From: Fimbriimonadaceae bacterium
GTDB taxonomy: Bacteria > Armatimonadota > Fimbriimonadia > Fimbriimonadales > Fimbriimonadaceae
Reading direction: 5' to 3'
Assembly (NCBI GenBank): GCA_024710805.1
Contig: JANJUB010000181.1
Coordinates: 1-48,599 of the forward strand
DNA: 48,599 nucleotides
Shown: piece after piece, positions 24,559 to 32,252 of the stretch
How positions within the stretch are numbered: position 1 is the stretch's first letter
Layout: every line of letters begins with the position of its first letter
The notes under the pieces: model-generated
Database searches by the model: none
Told to the model about the DNA's origin: nothing
Seen by the model: the letters and a program-made list of their open reading frames with translations, nothing else
Made by a program: the position numbers and the translations under genes

Positions 24559-24990
24559 ATGAAGCGCGCCAGGTGGTGGGTCGTCGGCTCGGTTTGCGTG
24601 GCCGTTGCGGCACTCGCTGTGCTTTGGCTCCCTGATCGCCCTTTTAGCTTCTTGGGAGGCGCACCGTTGGACAGCATCTGGATTCGAGAGGATTTCGGAC
24701 CCGACACGGCGGTTCGAACCTACTTGATCAACCGACCCGTCGCTGAGGTGGTTGATTCGGCGCGCAAGGAGTTGGAGCCCAAAGGTTGGAAGCGCTACGA
24801 CTACGAGGGAGACGTGATCTTCTCGCCCCACACCGACATCGATCGACAGCTCGTGGAGTCGGTCAGCATTTCCGAGAAGGATGAGGGCGCGAGTGTCTTG
24901 GTCGATATCGCCAGCCCTGCCACCCTGCGAGACCGCGTCGGCGTTTGGCTACGTCCGAAGAGTCGATTGAAGGGGTCGCCCCCGCAATAG
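24559..24990 (+). CDS. Small membrane-anchored protein, unrecognised
   Basis: A 143-residue protein from ATG 24559. KRARWWVVGSVCVAVAALAV is a single N-terminal membrane anchor, similar in layout to the two genes upstream. The remainder (NRPVAEVVDSARKELEPKGW, then a strand KRYDYEGDVIFS and ESVSISEKDEGASVLVDI) resembles one half of a compact alpha-beta domain. No known family is identified. The stop codon lies within the hairpin at 24978-24997. Confidence 0.72.
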   Translation: MKRARWWVVGSVCVAVAALAVLWLPDRPFSFLGGAPLDSIWIREDFGPDTAVRTYLINRPVAEVVDSARKELEPKGWKRYDYEGDVIFSPHTDIDRQLVESVSISEKDEGASVLVDIASPATLRDRVGVWLRPKSRLKGSPPQ

Positions 24991-25028
24991 CGGGGGCTGG
25001 ACGGCGAGGGCACGACGCATCCCTCGCC
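24978..25028. repeat. Two tandem G/C hairpins between a small membrane protein gene and typA
   Basis: GCCCCCGC/GCGGGGGC (24978-24985 with 24990-24997, loop AATA) and GGCGAGGG/CCCTCGCC (25003-25010 with 25021-25028, 10-base loop). Neither is followed by a T-run. They lie between convergent genes and could slow or stop polymerase from both sides. Confidence 0.6.
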
Positions 25029-25079
25029 CACAACATCGATTACCGAGGCGCTTACGGAGCGGCGCCCTCCCAAAACCCC

Positions 25080-26903
25080 TTAGACCGGTAGATCGCTGCG
25101 TCGCTCGGAAACTCGTCGCTCGCTGTGATCGAGGATCTTCTTGCGGAAGCGAAGCTGTTTCGGCGTGACTTCGAGCAACTCGTCATCGCGAAGCCAAGCA
25201 AGGGCCTGCTCTAGCGAGAAATCCTTGTGGGCGTCGAGCACGGTCGTCGAGTCCGCATTGGCGGATCGCATGTTCGTGGCCGCCTTTTCCTTGGTGGCGT
25301 TGACGACCATATCCTCGTCGCGGGCGCACGCACCAACGATCATGCCACCGTAGAGGTCGGTTCCGACCGGATAGAACAGGGTTCCGCGCTCTTGCACGTC
25401 TTCGTAGGCGTACCGGGTCAGCTTGCCCGGATCCTTCACAATCAGTGATCCCACCGAACGCGCAATGACCTCGCCCTTGTACTCGCGGTAGCCGTCGAAC
25501 AGCGAACCCATGATGCCAAGGCCGCGCGTCATCGTCAGATAGTTGGAGCGGAAACCGATGAGCCCGCGCGTGGGGATCGAATACTCGAGCGTGGTCGTGC
25601 CGTTCGCGCTCGCCATGTTGATCATATCGCCCTTTCGGCGGGCAAGCTCCTCCATGACGAACCCTACCGACTCGTCAGGGAGTTCGAGGACCAAGTTCTC
25701 GTAGGGTTCGAGGACCTTGCCCTCCTCGCGGCGGTAGATGACCTGCGGGCGCGAGATCTGCATCTCGTAACCTTCGCGACGCATCGTTTCGATGAGGATG
25801 GCGAGCTGGAGTTCGCCGCGCGCGGCGACTTTGATTGCGTCTGAAGGCGAGTCCTTGTCGATCTTCACCGAGACGCTGACCGCTTCTTCCTTCTCGATAC
25901 GCTCACGGATCTTGTGGATGGTGAGGAACTTGCCGCCGTCCTTGCCCGCCAGCGGCGAGTTGTTCGGATAGAAGTTCATCGTGAGGGTGCTCGGCTCGAT
26001 CTGAACTGCAGGGAGTGCTTCGGTCGTGTCCGTGTGAGCAATGGTGTCGAACAGGTGAACCCCGTCGAGGCCCGCCAGCATAATGATCTCGCCCGCCGAG
26101 CCGCTCTCCACTTCCTTGAGCTGGATGCCCTCGTAGGTCCAAATCTTGGTGACGTTGAAGCCCTGCGTCTTGCCCTCGGGACTGAGGTGGTTCAGGCGAT
26201 CGCCGACCTTGACGGTGCCGCGAAGGACCTTTCCACCGAACATGCGGCCGACATAGTCGTTGTAGTCCAGGTTGTTGATCTGCAGCAGGAACGAACCTTC
26301 GGCATCGACGCTGGGCGGCGGCACTGCGTTCACGATCATCTCGAACAGCTCGCGCATGTCCTGCTCGCTGCCATCGGGGCTGACTCGGGCGAAACCTCCG
26401 GAACCGCTGGTGTAGAGGTGGGGGAAGAAGAGATCGTCTTCACTCGCGCCTAGGTCGATGAACAGGTCGATCGTCTTGTCGTACGCCTCCATCGGTCGGG
26501 CACCCTCGCGGTCGATCTTATTGATGCACACGATCGGCTTCAGCTTGTTGGCAAACGCCTTCTTGAGCACGAAGCGGGTCTGGGGCATGGGGCCTTCATT
26601 GGCGTCGACGATGAGCAGAACACCGTCGACCATGCTGAGCACGCGCTCGACCTCGCCGCCGAAGTCAGCGTGGCCGGGCGTATCGACGATGTTGATCTTG
26701 GTGTCCTTGTAGCGGACGCTCGCAACCTTGGAAAGGATCGTAATGCCCTTTTCACGCTCGAGATCATTGCTGTCCATGACGCGGTCGGCCATGTGCTGAT
26801 TCTCGCGGAAGATTCCGGCCTGTCGGAAGATTGCGTCGACCAAAGTGGTCTTGCCGTGGTCGACGTGCGCAATGATGCCGACGTTTCGGATGGCTTGGGG
26901 CAT
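25080..26903 (-). CDS. typA: Translational GTPase TypA/BipA
   Basis: A 607-residue ribosome-binding GTPase, the standard length. [20 protein letters not shown] is the P-loop (G1). ERERGITI-type switch I is seen as [13 protein letters not shown]3 as [15 protein letters not shown], and G4 as [13 protein letters not shown]. The C-terminal part, [20 protein letters not shown], is characteristic of BipA. It is implicated in ribosome assembly and stress adaptation. Start ATG 26903 gives the canonical length; the frame upstream to 26972 is unlikely coding. A TACAAT hexamer lies six bases before the ATG. Confidence 0.97.
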   Translation of the reverse strand: MPQAIRNVGIIAHVDHGKTTLVDAIFRQAGIFRENQHMADRVMDSNDLEREKGITILSKVASVRYKDTKINIVDTPGHADFGGEVERVLSMVDGVLLIVDANEGPMPQTRFVLKKAFANKLKPIVCINKIDREGARPMEAYDKTIDLFIDLGASEDDLFFPHLYTSGSGGFARVSPDGSEQDMRELFEMIVNAVPPPSVDAEGSFLLQINNLDYNDYVGRMFGGKVLRGTVKVGDRLNHLSPEGKTQGFNVTKIWTYEGIQLKEVESGSAGEIIMLAGLDGVHLFDTIAHTDTTEALPAVQIEPSTLTMNFYPNNSPLAGKDGGKFLTIHKIRERIEKEEAVSVSVKIDKDSPSDAIKVAARGELQLAILIETMRREGYEMQISRPQVIYRREEGKVLEPYENLVLELPDESVGFVMEELARRKGDMINMASANGTTTLEYSIPTRGLIGFRSNYLTMTRGLGIMGSLFDGYREYKGEVIARSVGSLIVKDPGKLTRYAYEDVQERGTLFYPVGTDLYGGMIVGACARDEDMVVNATKEKAATNMRSANADSTTVLDAHKDFSLEQALAWLRDDELLEVTPKQLRFRKKILDHSERRVSERRSDLPV

Positions 26904-26909
26904 TCTATC

Positions 26910-26915
26910 ATTGTA
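26910..26915 (-). promoter_or_regulatory. -10 hexamer before typA, leaderless-type
   Basis: TACAAT on the minus strand, then GATAGA, then ATG. No purine-rich ribosome site is available between them. Confidence 0.6.
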
Positions 26916-26926
26916 CCGGGCGGGGG

Positions 26927-26987
26927 TATCTGCCCCTTGGGACCATGGATTGCTCGAACTCGCGAGAACCACAAGGGGGCACAGATA
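26927..26987. repeat. Imperfect inverted repeat between typA and pyrD
   Basis: TATCTGCCCCTTG at 26927-26939 and CAAGGGGGCACAGATA at 26972-26987 are inverted copies with a three-base bulge. They enclose about 32 bases. It sits between two divergent genes, upstream of the typA -10. It may be a small palindromic insertion or an operator. Confidence 0.5.
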
Positions 26988-27025
26988 GGTAGGGCAAGAT
27001 CAACACGCCCTCACCCCATCGCCCG

Positions 27026-27031
27026 CATAAT
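27026..27031 (+). promoter_or_regulatory. -10-like hexamer before pyrD, leaderless-type
   Basis: CATAAT ends six bases before the GTG start of pyrD at 27038. The spacing equals that at 23554, 24547 and 26910. Confidence 0.5.
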
Positions 27032-27037
27032 CAATCC

Positions 27038-28030
27038 GTGAGCTGGTACGACCTCGCTAAGCCCTTCCTCTTCGCTCTCGACGCCGAGACCGCCCACGAG
27101 CGTGGGCTCGAGGCGATCGCCCAGGGATGGGTGTCGGGGCGTCGATACAACGATCCAGCTCTCCGCACGCGCGCCTTTGGGCGCATCCTCGATAATCCGG
27201 TCGGCCTTGCCGCTGGCTTCGACAAGAACGCGGTTGCCGTGGATCGCTGGGCGGAGTTCGGCTTCGGATTCGTCGAGATCGGTACCGTCACCCGGCATCC
27301 GCAGCCGGGCAACCCGCGTCCGCGGCTGTTCCGATTGCCCCAGGACCTCGCGATCATCAACCGCATGGGCTTCAACAACGATGGGGCCGACGCGGTGGCC
27401 GATCGGCTGAGCCGTAGGAAATCCGATATCCCGCTCGGCATCAACCTCGGCAAATCGAAGATTACGCCGCTGGAAGAAGCCCCGGTCGATTACGCCTACA
27501 GCTTCGTCCGGCTGCGACCCTATGCCGATTATGCGGTGGTCAACGTCTCCTCTCCGAACACCCCGGGCCTGCGCTCGCTTCAAGACAAAGACCCCCTTCG
27601 GAGGATCGTGTTGGGGCTGCGCGACCTCGACGCGACCTGCCCATTGTATGTGAAGGTTGCCCCGGACCTCAGCGAATCGGCCCTCGATGACGTTGTCGCG
27701 GTGGCTAGCGAAGCGGGCTTGGAAGGCATCATCGCGACCAACACCACCCTCTCTCGGGTTGGGCTCACCAAGGAGAGTCCTGAGGCTGGCGGATTGTCGG
27801 GGGTTCCCCTGCGTCCGTTGGCGCTCTCGGCACTCCAGCACCTACGCCGCCAAGCGCCGCCCGAGATGCAGCTGATTGGCGTCGGGGGCATCATGACCGG
27901 CGAGGACGCCCACGAGCGGATGAACGCGGGCGCGAATCTGGTTCAGGTGTACACCGGCTGGGTGTACCGTGGGCCCGATTTCGTGGCCGAACTCCTCGAA
28001 GACCTCGCAAGACTTCGAGCAGATCGGTAG
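27038..28030 (+). CDS. pyrD: Dihydroorotate dehydrogenase, class 2 (quinone-linked)
   Basis: A 330-residue FMN enzyme oxidising dihydroorotate to orotate in pyrimidine synthesis. NPVGLAAGFDKNAVAVDRW, GFVEIGTVTRHPQPGNPRPR and INRMGFNNDGAD are the class 2 N-terminal signatures. NVSSPNTPGLRSLQ contains the catalytic Ser of the class 2 enzymes. IIATNTTLSR and GVGGIMTGEDA close the barrel. The N-terminal WYDLAKPFLFALDAETAHE helix pair is the membrane/quinone-docking region, peripherally attached in class 2 enzymes. GTG start. No other pyr genes are adjacent. Confidence 0.96.
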   Translation: MSWYDLAKPFLFALDAETAHERGLEAIAQGWVSGRRYNDPALRTRAFGRILDNPVGLAAGFDKNAVAVDRWAEFGFGFVEIGTVTRHPQPGNPRPRLFRLPQDLAIINRMGFNNDGADAVADRLSRRKSDIPLGINLGKSKITPLEEAPVDYAYSFVRLRPYADYAVVNVSSPNTPGLRSLQDKDPLRRIVLGLRDLDATCPLYVKVAPDLSESALDDVVAVASEAGLEGIIATNTTLSRVGLTKESPEAGGLSGVPLRPLALSALQHLRRQAPPEMQLIGVGGIMTGEDAHERMNAGANLVQVYTGWVYRGPDFVAELLEDLARLRADR

Positions 28031-28186
28031 CCTTTTGCGCATTCTCGGCCGATCGCACACCCGTGGCACGGTTCTTGGTGCTCTTGCGCATTGGTCGAAC
28101 GTCCGATCGAGAGAACTGGTAATCCTGACGGTTCCATTCCGATCAGGGCAGAGTAGAGTAGGAGAGGGAGGGGCACGAAGCAACGA

Positions 28187-29413
28187 ATGAACACACTGCA
28201 GCAGCTGCGAATCGTGCCTTATTGGGTGAATCCCGCTCATCTTGTCTCGACGGCCGCCCACATCATGCGAGGGCATCGGGTCCGTGCTTTGGGCGTTCTC
28301 GAGGGTGACGTCCTGATCGGCACTGTCGCGCTTGAGGACCTCGCCGGGGTGCCCGAGTCAACCGTGGTCCGCGCGGTGATGCGTCCGATCAATGCCGTGG
28401 CGTATCTGGGCGACAGCGTCAGAGATATCGCGCAACGATTTGTCCAAGAACACCTAGAGTTTCTTCCTGTGATCGATGGTGAACGGTTCGCGGGCATGGT
28501 CACGCCGAACATGCTTCTGCGCGAACTCGGCCGCTCATTCGACCCGATGTCCACCCTCTCGTGGAGCGACCAGCTGCGCGACTGGGGACTCGAGCACCTG
28601 AAGCGGGGCGACGAGGTGACGATCCTCTTCATCGACCTGAATGATTTCGGCCAGTACAACAAGAAGTTCGGCCATATCGTGGGCGACAAGGTGATTCGCG
28701 AGTTTGCCGCCGCCCTTCAGGGCCTGATCGATCCCTCGCGCGATGTGCTCGTTCGCTACGGTGGTGACGAGTTCGCGATCGGCACGCTACGCCTCCGTGA
28801 TGAAGCCGAGACGCTCGCCGAGTTGATCCGCACCCGGGTGTCGGGCCTGATCGTGGATGAAGGCGTCGATCCCGTCCATTTCAGCGTCGGAGTCTTCGGT
28901 GGCCGCCGTTCCAAAGAGCGTGAAAACACCCACTACGCGGCTACGCTGGACAACCTGATCAACATGGCAAGCCGGGCGTGTCTCGCCGCCAAGGGCGCGG
29001 CCAAACGCGACCCCGTTCGTGCCGTGGTCTCGATGGGCGATCGCCCAGCCGAGGACAACTCCCCCACATACCGCATCGTCGGCGTCTACGCAGATGACCA
29101 GGGCACCAAGCCCGTCACCACGGTGATCCTCAGCCACCACGACTCCGTGGTCAGTGGTGCGGCTCCCCATCGCGATGCCAACCCCCTCGAAGCGGTGGCG
29201 CTGGCGACCGCGAAGGCGATCGAGCGCACCTTGCCCGACGTCGCGTTGCGGGTCGATGAAGTCAGCGTCGCCGACGGCGAAGTGCGCCTGGTAGGCAAGC
29301 TGCTCCGCGGCGATCAGGCGACGTCAGTGTCGGTCACACGGCGAGTGATCGGAGATCCTCTCCTGGCCGCGGCCGAGGTGACGTTGGACGCGATTGTCGG
29401 CGCGCGGACGTAG
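28187..29413 (+). CDS. CBS-pair / GGDEF protein with an additional C-terminal domain
   Basis: A 408-residue cytoplasmic protein. Residues about 5-115 form two CBS motifs (AAHIMRGHRVRALGVLEGD, then VQEHLEFLPVIDGERFAGMV), which usually sense adenine nucleotides or similar. Residues about 125-275 form a GGDEF domain with an intact RYGGDEFAIG active loop at 191-195, so c-di-GMP synthesis is plausible. The inhibitory RxxD site is missing its Arg (PSRD at that place). The last 100 residues (VTTVILSHHDSVVSGAAPHR and onward) form an alpha-beta domain I do not recognise by name. It resembles C-terminal domains seen in some actinobacterial sensory proteins, which is memory, not a search. GGAGAGGGAGGGG is a strong ribosome site about 13 bases before the ATG. 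Confidence 0.9.
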   Translation: MNTLQQLRIVPYWVNPAHLVSTAAHIMRGHRVRALGVLEGDVLIGTVALEDLAGVPESTVVRAVMRPINAVAYLGDSVRDIAQRFVQEHLEFLPVIDGERFAGMVTPNMLLRELGRSFDPMSTLSWSDQLRDWGLEHLKRGDEVTILFIDLNDFGQYNKKFGHIVGDKVIREFAAALQGLIDPSRDVLVRYGGDEFAIGTLRLRDEAETLAELIRTRVSGLIVDEGVDPVHFSVGVFGGRRSKERENTHYAATLDNLINMASRACLAAKGAAKRDPVRAVVSMGDRPAEDNSPTYRIVGVYADDQGTKPVTTVILSHHDSVVSGAAPHRDANPLEAVALATAKAIERTLPDVALRVDEVSVADGEVRLVGKLLRGDQATSVSVTRRVIGDPLLAAAEVTLDAIVGART

Positions 29414-29427
29414 GACTCGAAGGTTTT

Positions 29428-29446
29428 CGCTACATCGACGTCGCTG
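29428..29446. repeat. Direct repeat, left copy, flanking the HEAT-repeat gene
   Basis: CGCTACATCGACGTCGCTG, matching 18 of 19 bases at 30191-30209. The right copy forms the 3' end of the neighbouring minus-strand gene (ATSM and stop). The left copy could encode the same ATSM and stop on the minus strand. Confidence 0.6.
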
Positions 29447-29454
29447 ACAGGCGT

Positions 29455-29460
29455 TATAGT
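29455..29460 (+). promoter_or_regulatory. -10 hexamer before the HEAT-repeat gene, leaderless-type
   Basis: TATAGT, then five bases (GAGCA), then GTG at 29466. GAGC follows the hexamer here as it does at 23560 and 24553. Confidence 0.55.
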
Positions 29461-29465
29461 GAGCA

Positions 29466-30155
29466 GTGGGTCGGCGGAAGTGGACTTGGGTTCTATTGGG
29501 AATCGTGGCCTTCGTTGGCGCTACCGTTTGGCTACGGAGCCAGATCACCCTACCACCAGAGTTCGACGATCCTGAGGCCGGGATGGGCGTCGTCATTTGG
29601 AGGCACGACAGCGGGTGGTTTCGTAGGTGGTTGGTAGAGCGCGACTTTCAACGTCGTCCCGATGCATATGTTAACCTCTTCGTCCGCTACGCGAAAGTAA
29701 ACGACAGTGTTGTAGCGGTTCAACTTCTACCCGAACCCCCAGTTGAGTTCTATCACGGTTTGATGAACTACACCCAACACCCTAGTCCAAGGGTTCGGGA
29801 GCACGTTGTCTATGCCTTCGCGTACGGTCGCACCAGCCGCGGTGAACTCAAAGCATCCCTGCTGCCGGTGATGGCTGAGTGGCTGCAAGACGCCGATAAG
29901 GCGGTCGTGGACGGAGCTGTCACGCTTGTCGGAGTGCTTGGCTCACCCGCCGGGCATCCCGTGCGTCAATTGGTCTACTCACCGAATCCCAGAACCCGAC
30001 TCGCCGCCGCGAGGGCTCTTACGCGGGTGCTTTCGTCTTCTGAGCAAGACCGCGATGACCTTCGCGCGATCGAACACCTCATCAACGACGAGAATGAGCG
30101 TGTCCGAATGCAAGCCCAATATGCGCTGCGAGTATCAAAGGGCGTAGCTCCCTGA
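29466..30155 (+). CDS. Membrane-anchored HEAT-repeat protein, low-GC and probably acquired
   Basis: A 229-residue protein with a GTG start. GRRKWTWVLLGIVAFVGATV is an N-terminal membrane anchor. The rest holds HEAT/armadillo-like helical pairs (HPSPRVREHVVYAFAYGR, DKAVVDGAVTLVGVLGS, NPRTRLAAARALTRVLSS, NERVRMQAQYALRVS), about four repeats, a protein-binding scaffold. Base composition is clearly different: 29641-29700 and 29701-29760 each count 30 G/C in 60, against 44 of 60 at 29161-29220. It is flanked by an 18/19 direct repeat that duplicates the end of the next gene, which points to insertion. The function is unknown. Confidence 0.8.
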   Translation: MGRRKWTWVLLGIVAFVGATVWLRSQITLPPEFDDPEAGMGVVIWRHDSGWFRRWLVERDFQRRPDAYVNLFVRYAKVNDSVVAVQLLPEPPVEFYHGLMNYTQHPSPRVREHVVYAFAYGRTSRGELKASLLPVMAEWLQDADKAVVDGAVTLVGVLGSPAGHPVRQLVYSPNPRTRLAAARALTRVLSSSEQDRDDLRAIEHLINDENERVRMQAQYALRVSKGVAP

Positions 30156-30190
30156 ACCTAACCTCGGACGCTGACCCGATCACAACCCTG

Positions 30191-30209
30191 CGCTACATCG
30201 ATGTCGCTG
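30191..30209. repeat. Direct repeat, right copy, flanking the HEAT-repeat gene
   Basis: CGCTACATCGATGTCGCTG. It overlaps the last codons and stop of the minus-strand gene at 30193. See the left copy at 29428-29446; the unit between and including one copy is about 763 bases. Confidence 0.6.
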
Positions 30210-31086
30210 CCCACGCCAACAGCGCTTCATCCACCGTTCGTCCAGAGGGCGGGATCAGTTCGTAGCACTCGATGCCCTCCCACATGCCCCGATCGAGCCC
30301 GCCGGGAGCGACCTGCAACATGCATGTGGAGTCCCCGACCCGGTCTCCCAGGTCGATCATCCGGCCAAGCAGCGCCGACTGAGCAAGGGAGAACAAGAAC
30401 CGGGTCGCCAAGTCTTGGGTTGCCGAGGACAGTCCCGGCATTTCCATCTCGGCCATCCCGAACTTCTGCATCCCCAGCGTGTACGAAGTGAGCACCGAAG
30501 GCTCGTCCCGGCGGGGGCGGATGAACACCTGCACCACATCGCGCGCATCGATCCGCGCGTCGGCGGCTTTGGCGGTGAACACCTGGTCGGGCAGTCGATA
30601 GGTTTGGGCGATGGGGTCGGCGACGACACCGTCGTGAAGCTCGGCCAATCGCCGGCAGCACTCAAGCATAAACCGGACGCCCTCGTAGACCATCGGGTCG
30701 TAACTCTCGAAGGTCAGCTGCATCAGCGTCCAAGTCGCGCTGATCCGCGCCAGGAGCTCCTTGTCGAGGCCGGCGGCCATCGGGCTGCGCAGAAATGGCG
30801 CCGGATCGAACCCCGCCTCTTCTTTGCTCACCACCCGGAGCTTTAAGACGGTCTTGCGGTCGGGCGAACTCAAGGCGTAGATGCCCCGGGTCATCGGGCG
30901 GGCGAGGTCCTCTTTCGTAGAGTCGCTGGCCAACGGCACGCCGAACCCGGCCACCGCTCCTCCCTCGCCTTTGGGATTAACGACGGCGAGCAGAGGACTC
31001 AGGGCGGGCTTGCTCGAAAGCACGGTCATGTAGTAGCCCGGTTGAATCCCGAACCCCGGCGTCTTATGCTTGAACTTCCAGAGCAC
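30193..31086 (-). CDS. Hypothetical protein, cytosolic
   Basis: A 297-residue protein with no signal peptide, starting at GTG 31086. CACAAT sits five bases upstream, the same geometry as the other leaderless-type sites. Segments such as ATWTLMQLTFESYDPMVYEG and EGVRFMLECCRRLAELHDG are helical. DVVQVFIRPRRDEPSVLTSY and LQVAPGGLDRGMWEGIE are sheet-like. The 'A-T-W-T-L-M-Q-L-T' helix followed by a long helix and R/D strands recalls DUF4261-type proteins, but I do not claim it. Its end is duplicated at 29428-29446. Confidence 0.75.
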   Translation of the reverse strand: MLWKFKHKTPGFGIQPGYYMTVLSSKPALSPLLAVVNPKGEGGAVAGFGVPLASDSTKEDLARPMTRGIYALSSPDRKTVLKLRVVSKEEAGFDPAPFLRSPMAAGLDKELLARISATWTLMQLTFESYDPMVYEGVRFMLECCRRLAELHDGVVADPIAQTYRLPDQVFTAKAADARIDARDVVQVFIRPRRDEPSVLTSYTLGMQKFGMAEMEMPGLSSATQDLATRFLFSLAQSALLGRMIDLGDRVGDSTCMLQVAPGGLDRGMWEGIECYELIPPSGRTVDEALLAWAATSM

Positions 31087-31091
31087 GCTCT

Positions 31092-31097
31092 ATTGTG
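31092..31097 (-). promoter_or_regulatory. -10-like hexamer, leaderless-type
   Basis: CACAAT on the minus strand, then AGAGC, then the GTG start at 31086. The first base differs from consensus TACAAT. Confidence 0.45.
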
Positions 31098-31107
31098 GCA
31101 GTAGGTT

Positions 31108-31136
31108 GTTGGTGTGTTAGCACGTTGGCGCGTTAG
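31108..31136. repeat. Short tandem repeat in a divergent intergenic region
   Basis: GTTGGTGTGTTAG (31108-31120) and GTTGGCGCGTTAG (31124-31136) match at 11 of 13 bases, period 16. A related inverted string CCAACACACC lies at about 31184-31193. The pair sits between the divergent starts at 31086 and 31241, where an operator would be expected. The repeat could also be a passive microsatellite. Confidence 0.5.
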
Positions 31137-31240
31137 GACGTACGCTCCGGTTTCCAGCATGCTTACCTTCCAACCAGCCAACACACCCCGCAAACTTACT
31201 GGTACAGCGAGATTGCGGGGCATGGAACACCCCCGGTGGG

Positions 31241-31750
31241 ATGTGGAGTCGTGGGAAGCCTATTGATCCGGGCCAGGCCGAAGCGTTGCTCCGGGCGATC
31301 GCGCCGGCGCTGTTCGAGCTGGGCATGCGCATCGGCGGATTGACCCTGGGGGCGTGCTCGCTGACGGATCGGAGCCTCGGCAAGCTGGCGATGGAGCTGG
31401 CGACCGACGAGCGACCCGCGTTTGGACTGCTGGGCGACCTGGTGGGAGGGTTGCCCGGCTCCTTTGCGCTGATCATGGAGGATCCGATCCCGCCGGGCAA
31501 GCTCGAAGTCGAGTTGACAGAGACGCTGGGCGGGCTATGCGAAGGGGAAGTGCTGCTTTCGGGCGGCGTGGCGGACATGAGGGCGACGATCGGCGAAGCG
31601 ATCGCAACGCGATTTGCGACGCAAGAGCGGGCTTGGGTCCTGCGGGCGGACTGGAGCAACTCCAAGTCGACTGCGCAACTCTTACTCCTGCTGGATGAAG
31701 AAGTGTGGGACGAACGGTTCCACTTGGCCCTCGATCGGGAGGCGGCATAA
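31241..31750 (+). CDS. CheC/CheX-like protein, tentative
   Basis: A 169-residue soluble protein immediately before CheD. KLEVELTETLGGLCEGEVLL and GVADMRATIGEAIATRFATQ form two helical blocks separated by strands. This is the pseudo-twofold layout of CheC/CheX/FliY phosphatases, though the D/S-x3-E-x2-N motif of active CheY-P phosphatases is not clearly present. In many bacteria CheC binds CheD, and the gene order here (this gene, two-base gap, cheD) favours that identification. Without the phosphatase residues the role could be only structural. ATG 31241 with GGTGGG adjacent is the best start. Confidence 0.55.
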   Translation: MWSRGKPIDPGQAEALLRAIAPALFELGMRIGGLTLGACSLTDRSLGKLAMELATDERPAFGLLGDLVGGLPGSFALIMEDPIPPGKLEVELTETLGGLCEGEVLLSGGVADMRATIGEAIATRFATQERAWVLRADWSNSKSTAQLLLLLDEEVWDERFHLALDREAA

Positions 31751-31752
31751 CG

Positions 31753-32250
31753 ATGACGACGACGCAAGTGTTGGTGAGGTTGGCGGATGTTCAGGTGCTC
31801 GAAGGGCACGCGGTTTTGGCCTGCGTGGGGCTGGGGAGTTGCGTCGGAGTGGCCATGTACGACCCCGTCGCCAAGGTCAATGGCATGGCGCACATCATGC
31901 TGCCCGACTCGGTGATCGCCAAACCGGAGCGTCCCGGTAAGTACGCGACGACCGCAATCAGTTTTCTGATCGAAACCATGGAGCGAATGGGCGCCCAACG
32001 CAGCCGTCTGGTGGCCGCGGTCGGCGGTGGCGCGCAGGTGTGTTTCGGGCCGACGGTTCCGGCGATGCTCGCGCTCGGATCACGCAACGTTCAGGCCGTC
32101 CAAGAGCAGCTGAAGCAGCATAAAGTGAAGTGCGTTGGCGAAGATGTCGGCGGCAATGTCGGCCGCACGCTTACGTTTGATTCGTCCACCGGCAAAGTCA
32201 CGGTTCGCACCGCGACATCGCCCGATCGCTTGCTCTGCACGTTGAGGTAA
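31753..32250 (+). CDS. cheD: Chemoreceptor glutamine deamidase CheD
   Basis: A 165-residue protein. ACVGLGSCVGVAMYDPVAKV carries the catalytic Cys of the family's LGSCVAV motif. MAHIMLPDS gives the catalytic His, and VGGGAQV matches the later conserved loop. CheD deamidates Gln residues on methyl-accepting chemotaxis proteins, and CheC modulates it. No receptor, CheA, CheW or CheY is in the window, so the substrate is encoded elsewhere. Start ATG 31753 lies two bases after the previous stop, preceded by GGAGGCGGC. The HDOD gene follows after another two-base gap. Confidence 0.9.
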   Translation: MTTTQVLVRLADVQVLEGHAVLACVGLGSCVGVAMYDPVAKVNGMAHIMLPDSVIAKPERPGKYATTAISFLIETMERMGAQRSRLVAAVGGGAQVCFGPTVPAMLALGSRNVQAVQEQLKQHKVKCVGEDVGGNVGRTLTFDSSTGKVTVRTATSPDRLLCTLR

Positions 32251-32252
32251 CC

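Noticed and set aside
27011-27841. 276-codon minus-strand frame opposite pyrD
   Set aside because: An antisense shadow of the pyrD coding sequence, without domain or start signals.
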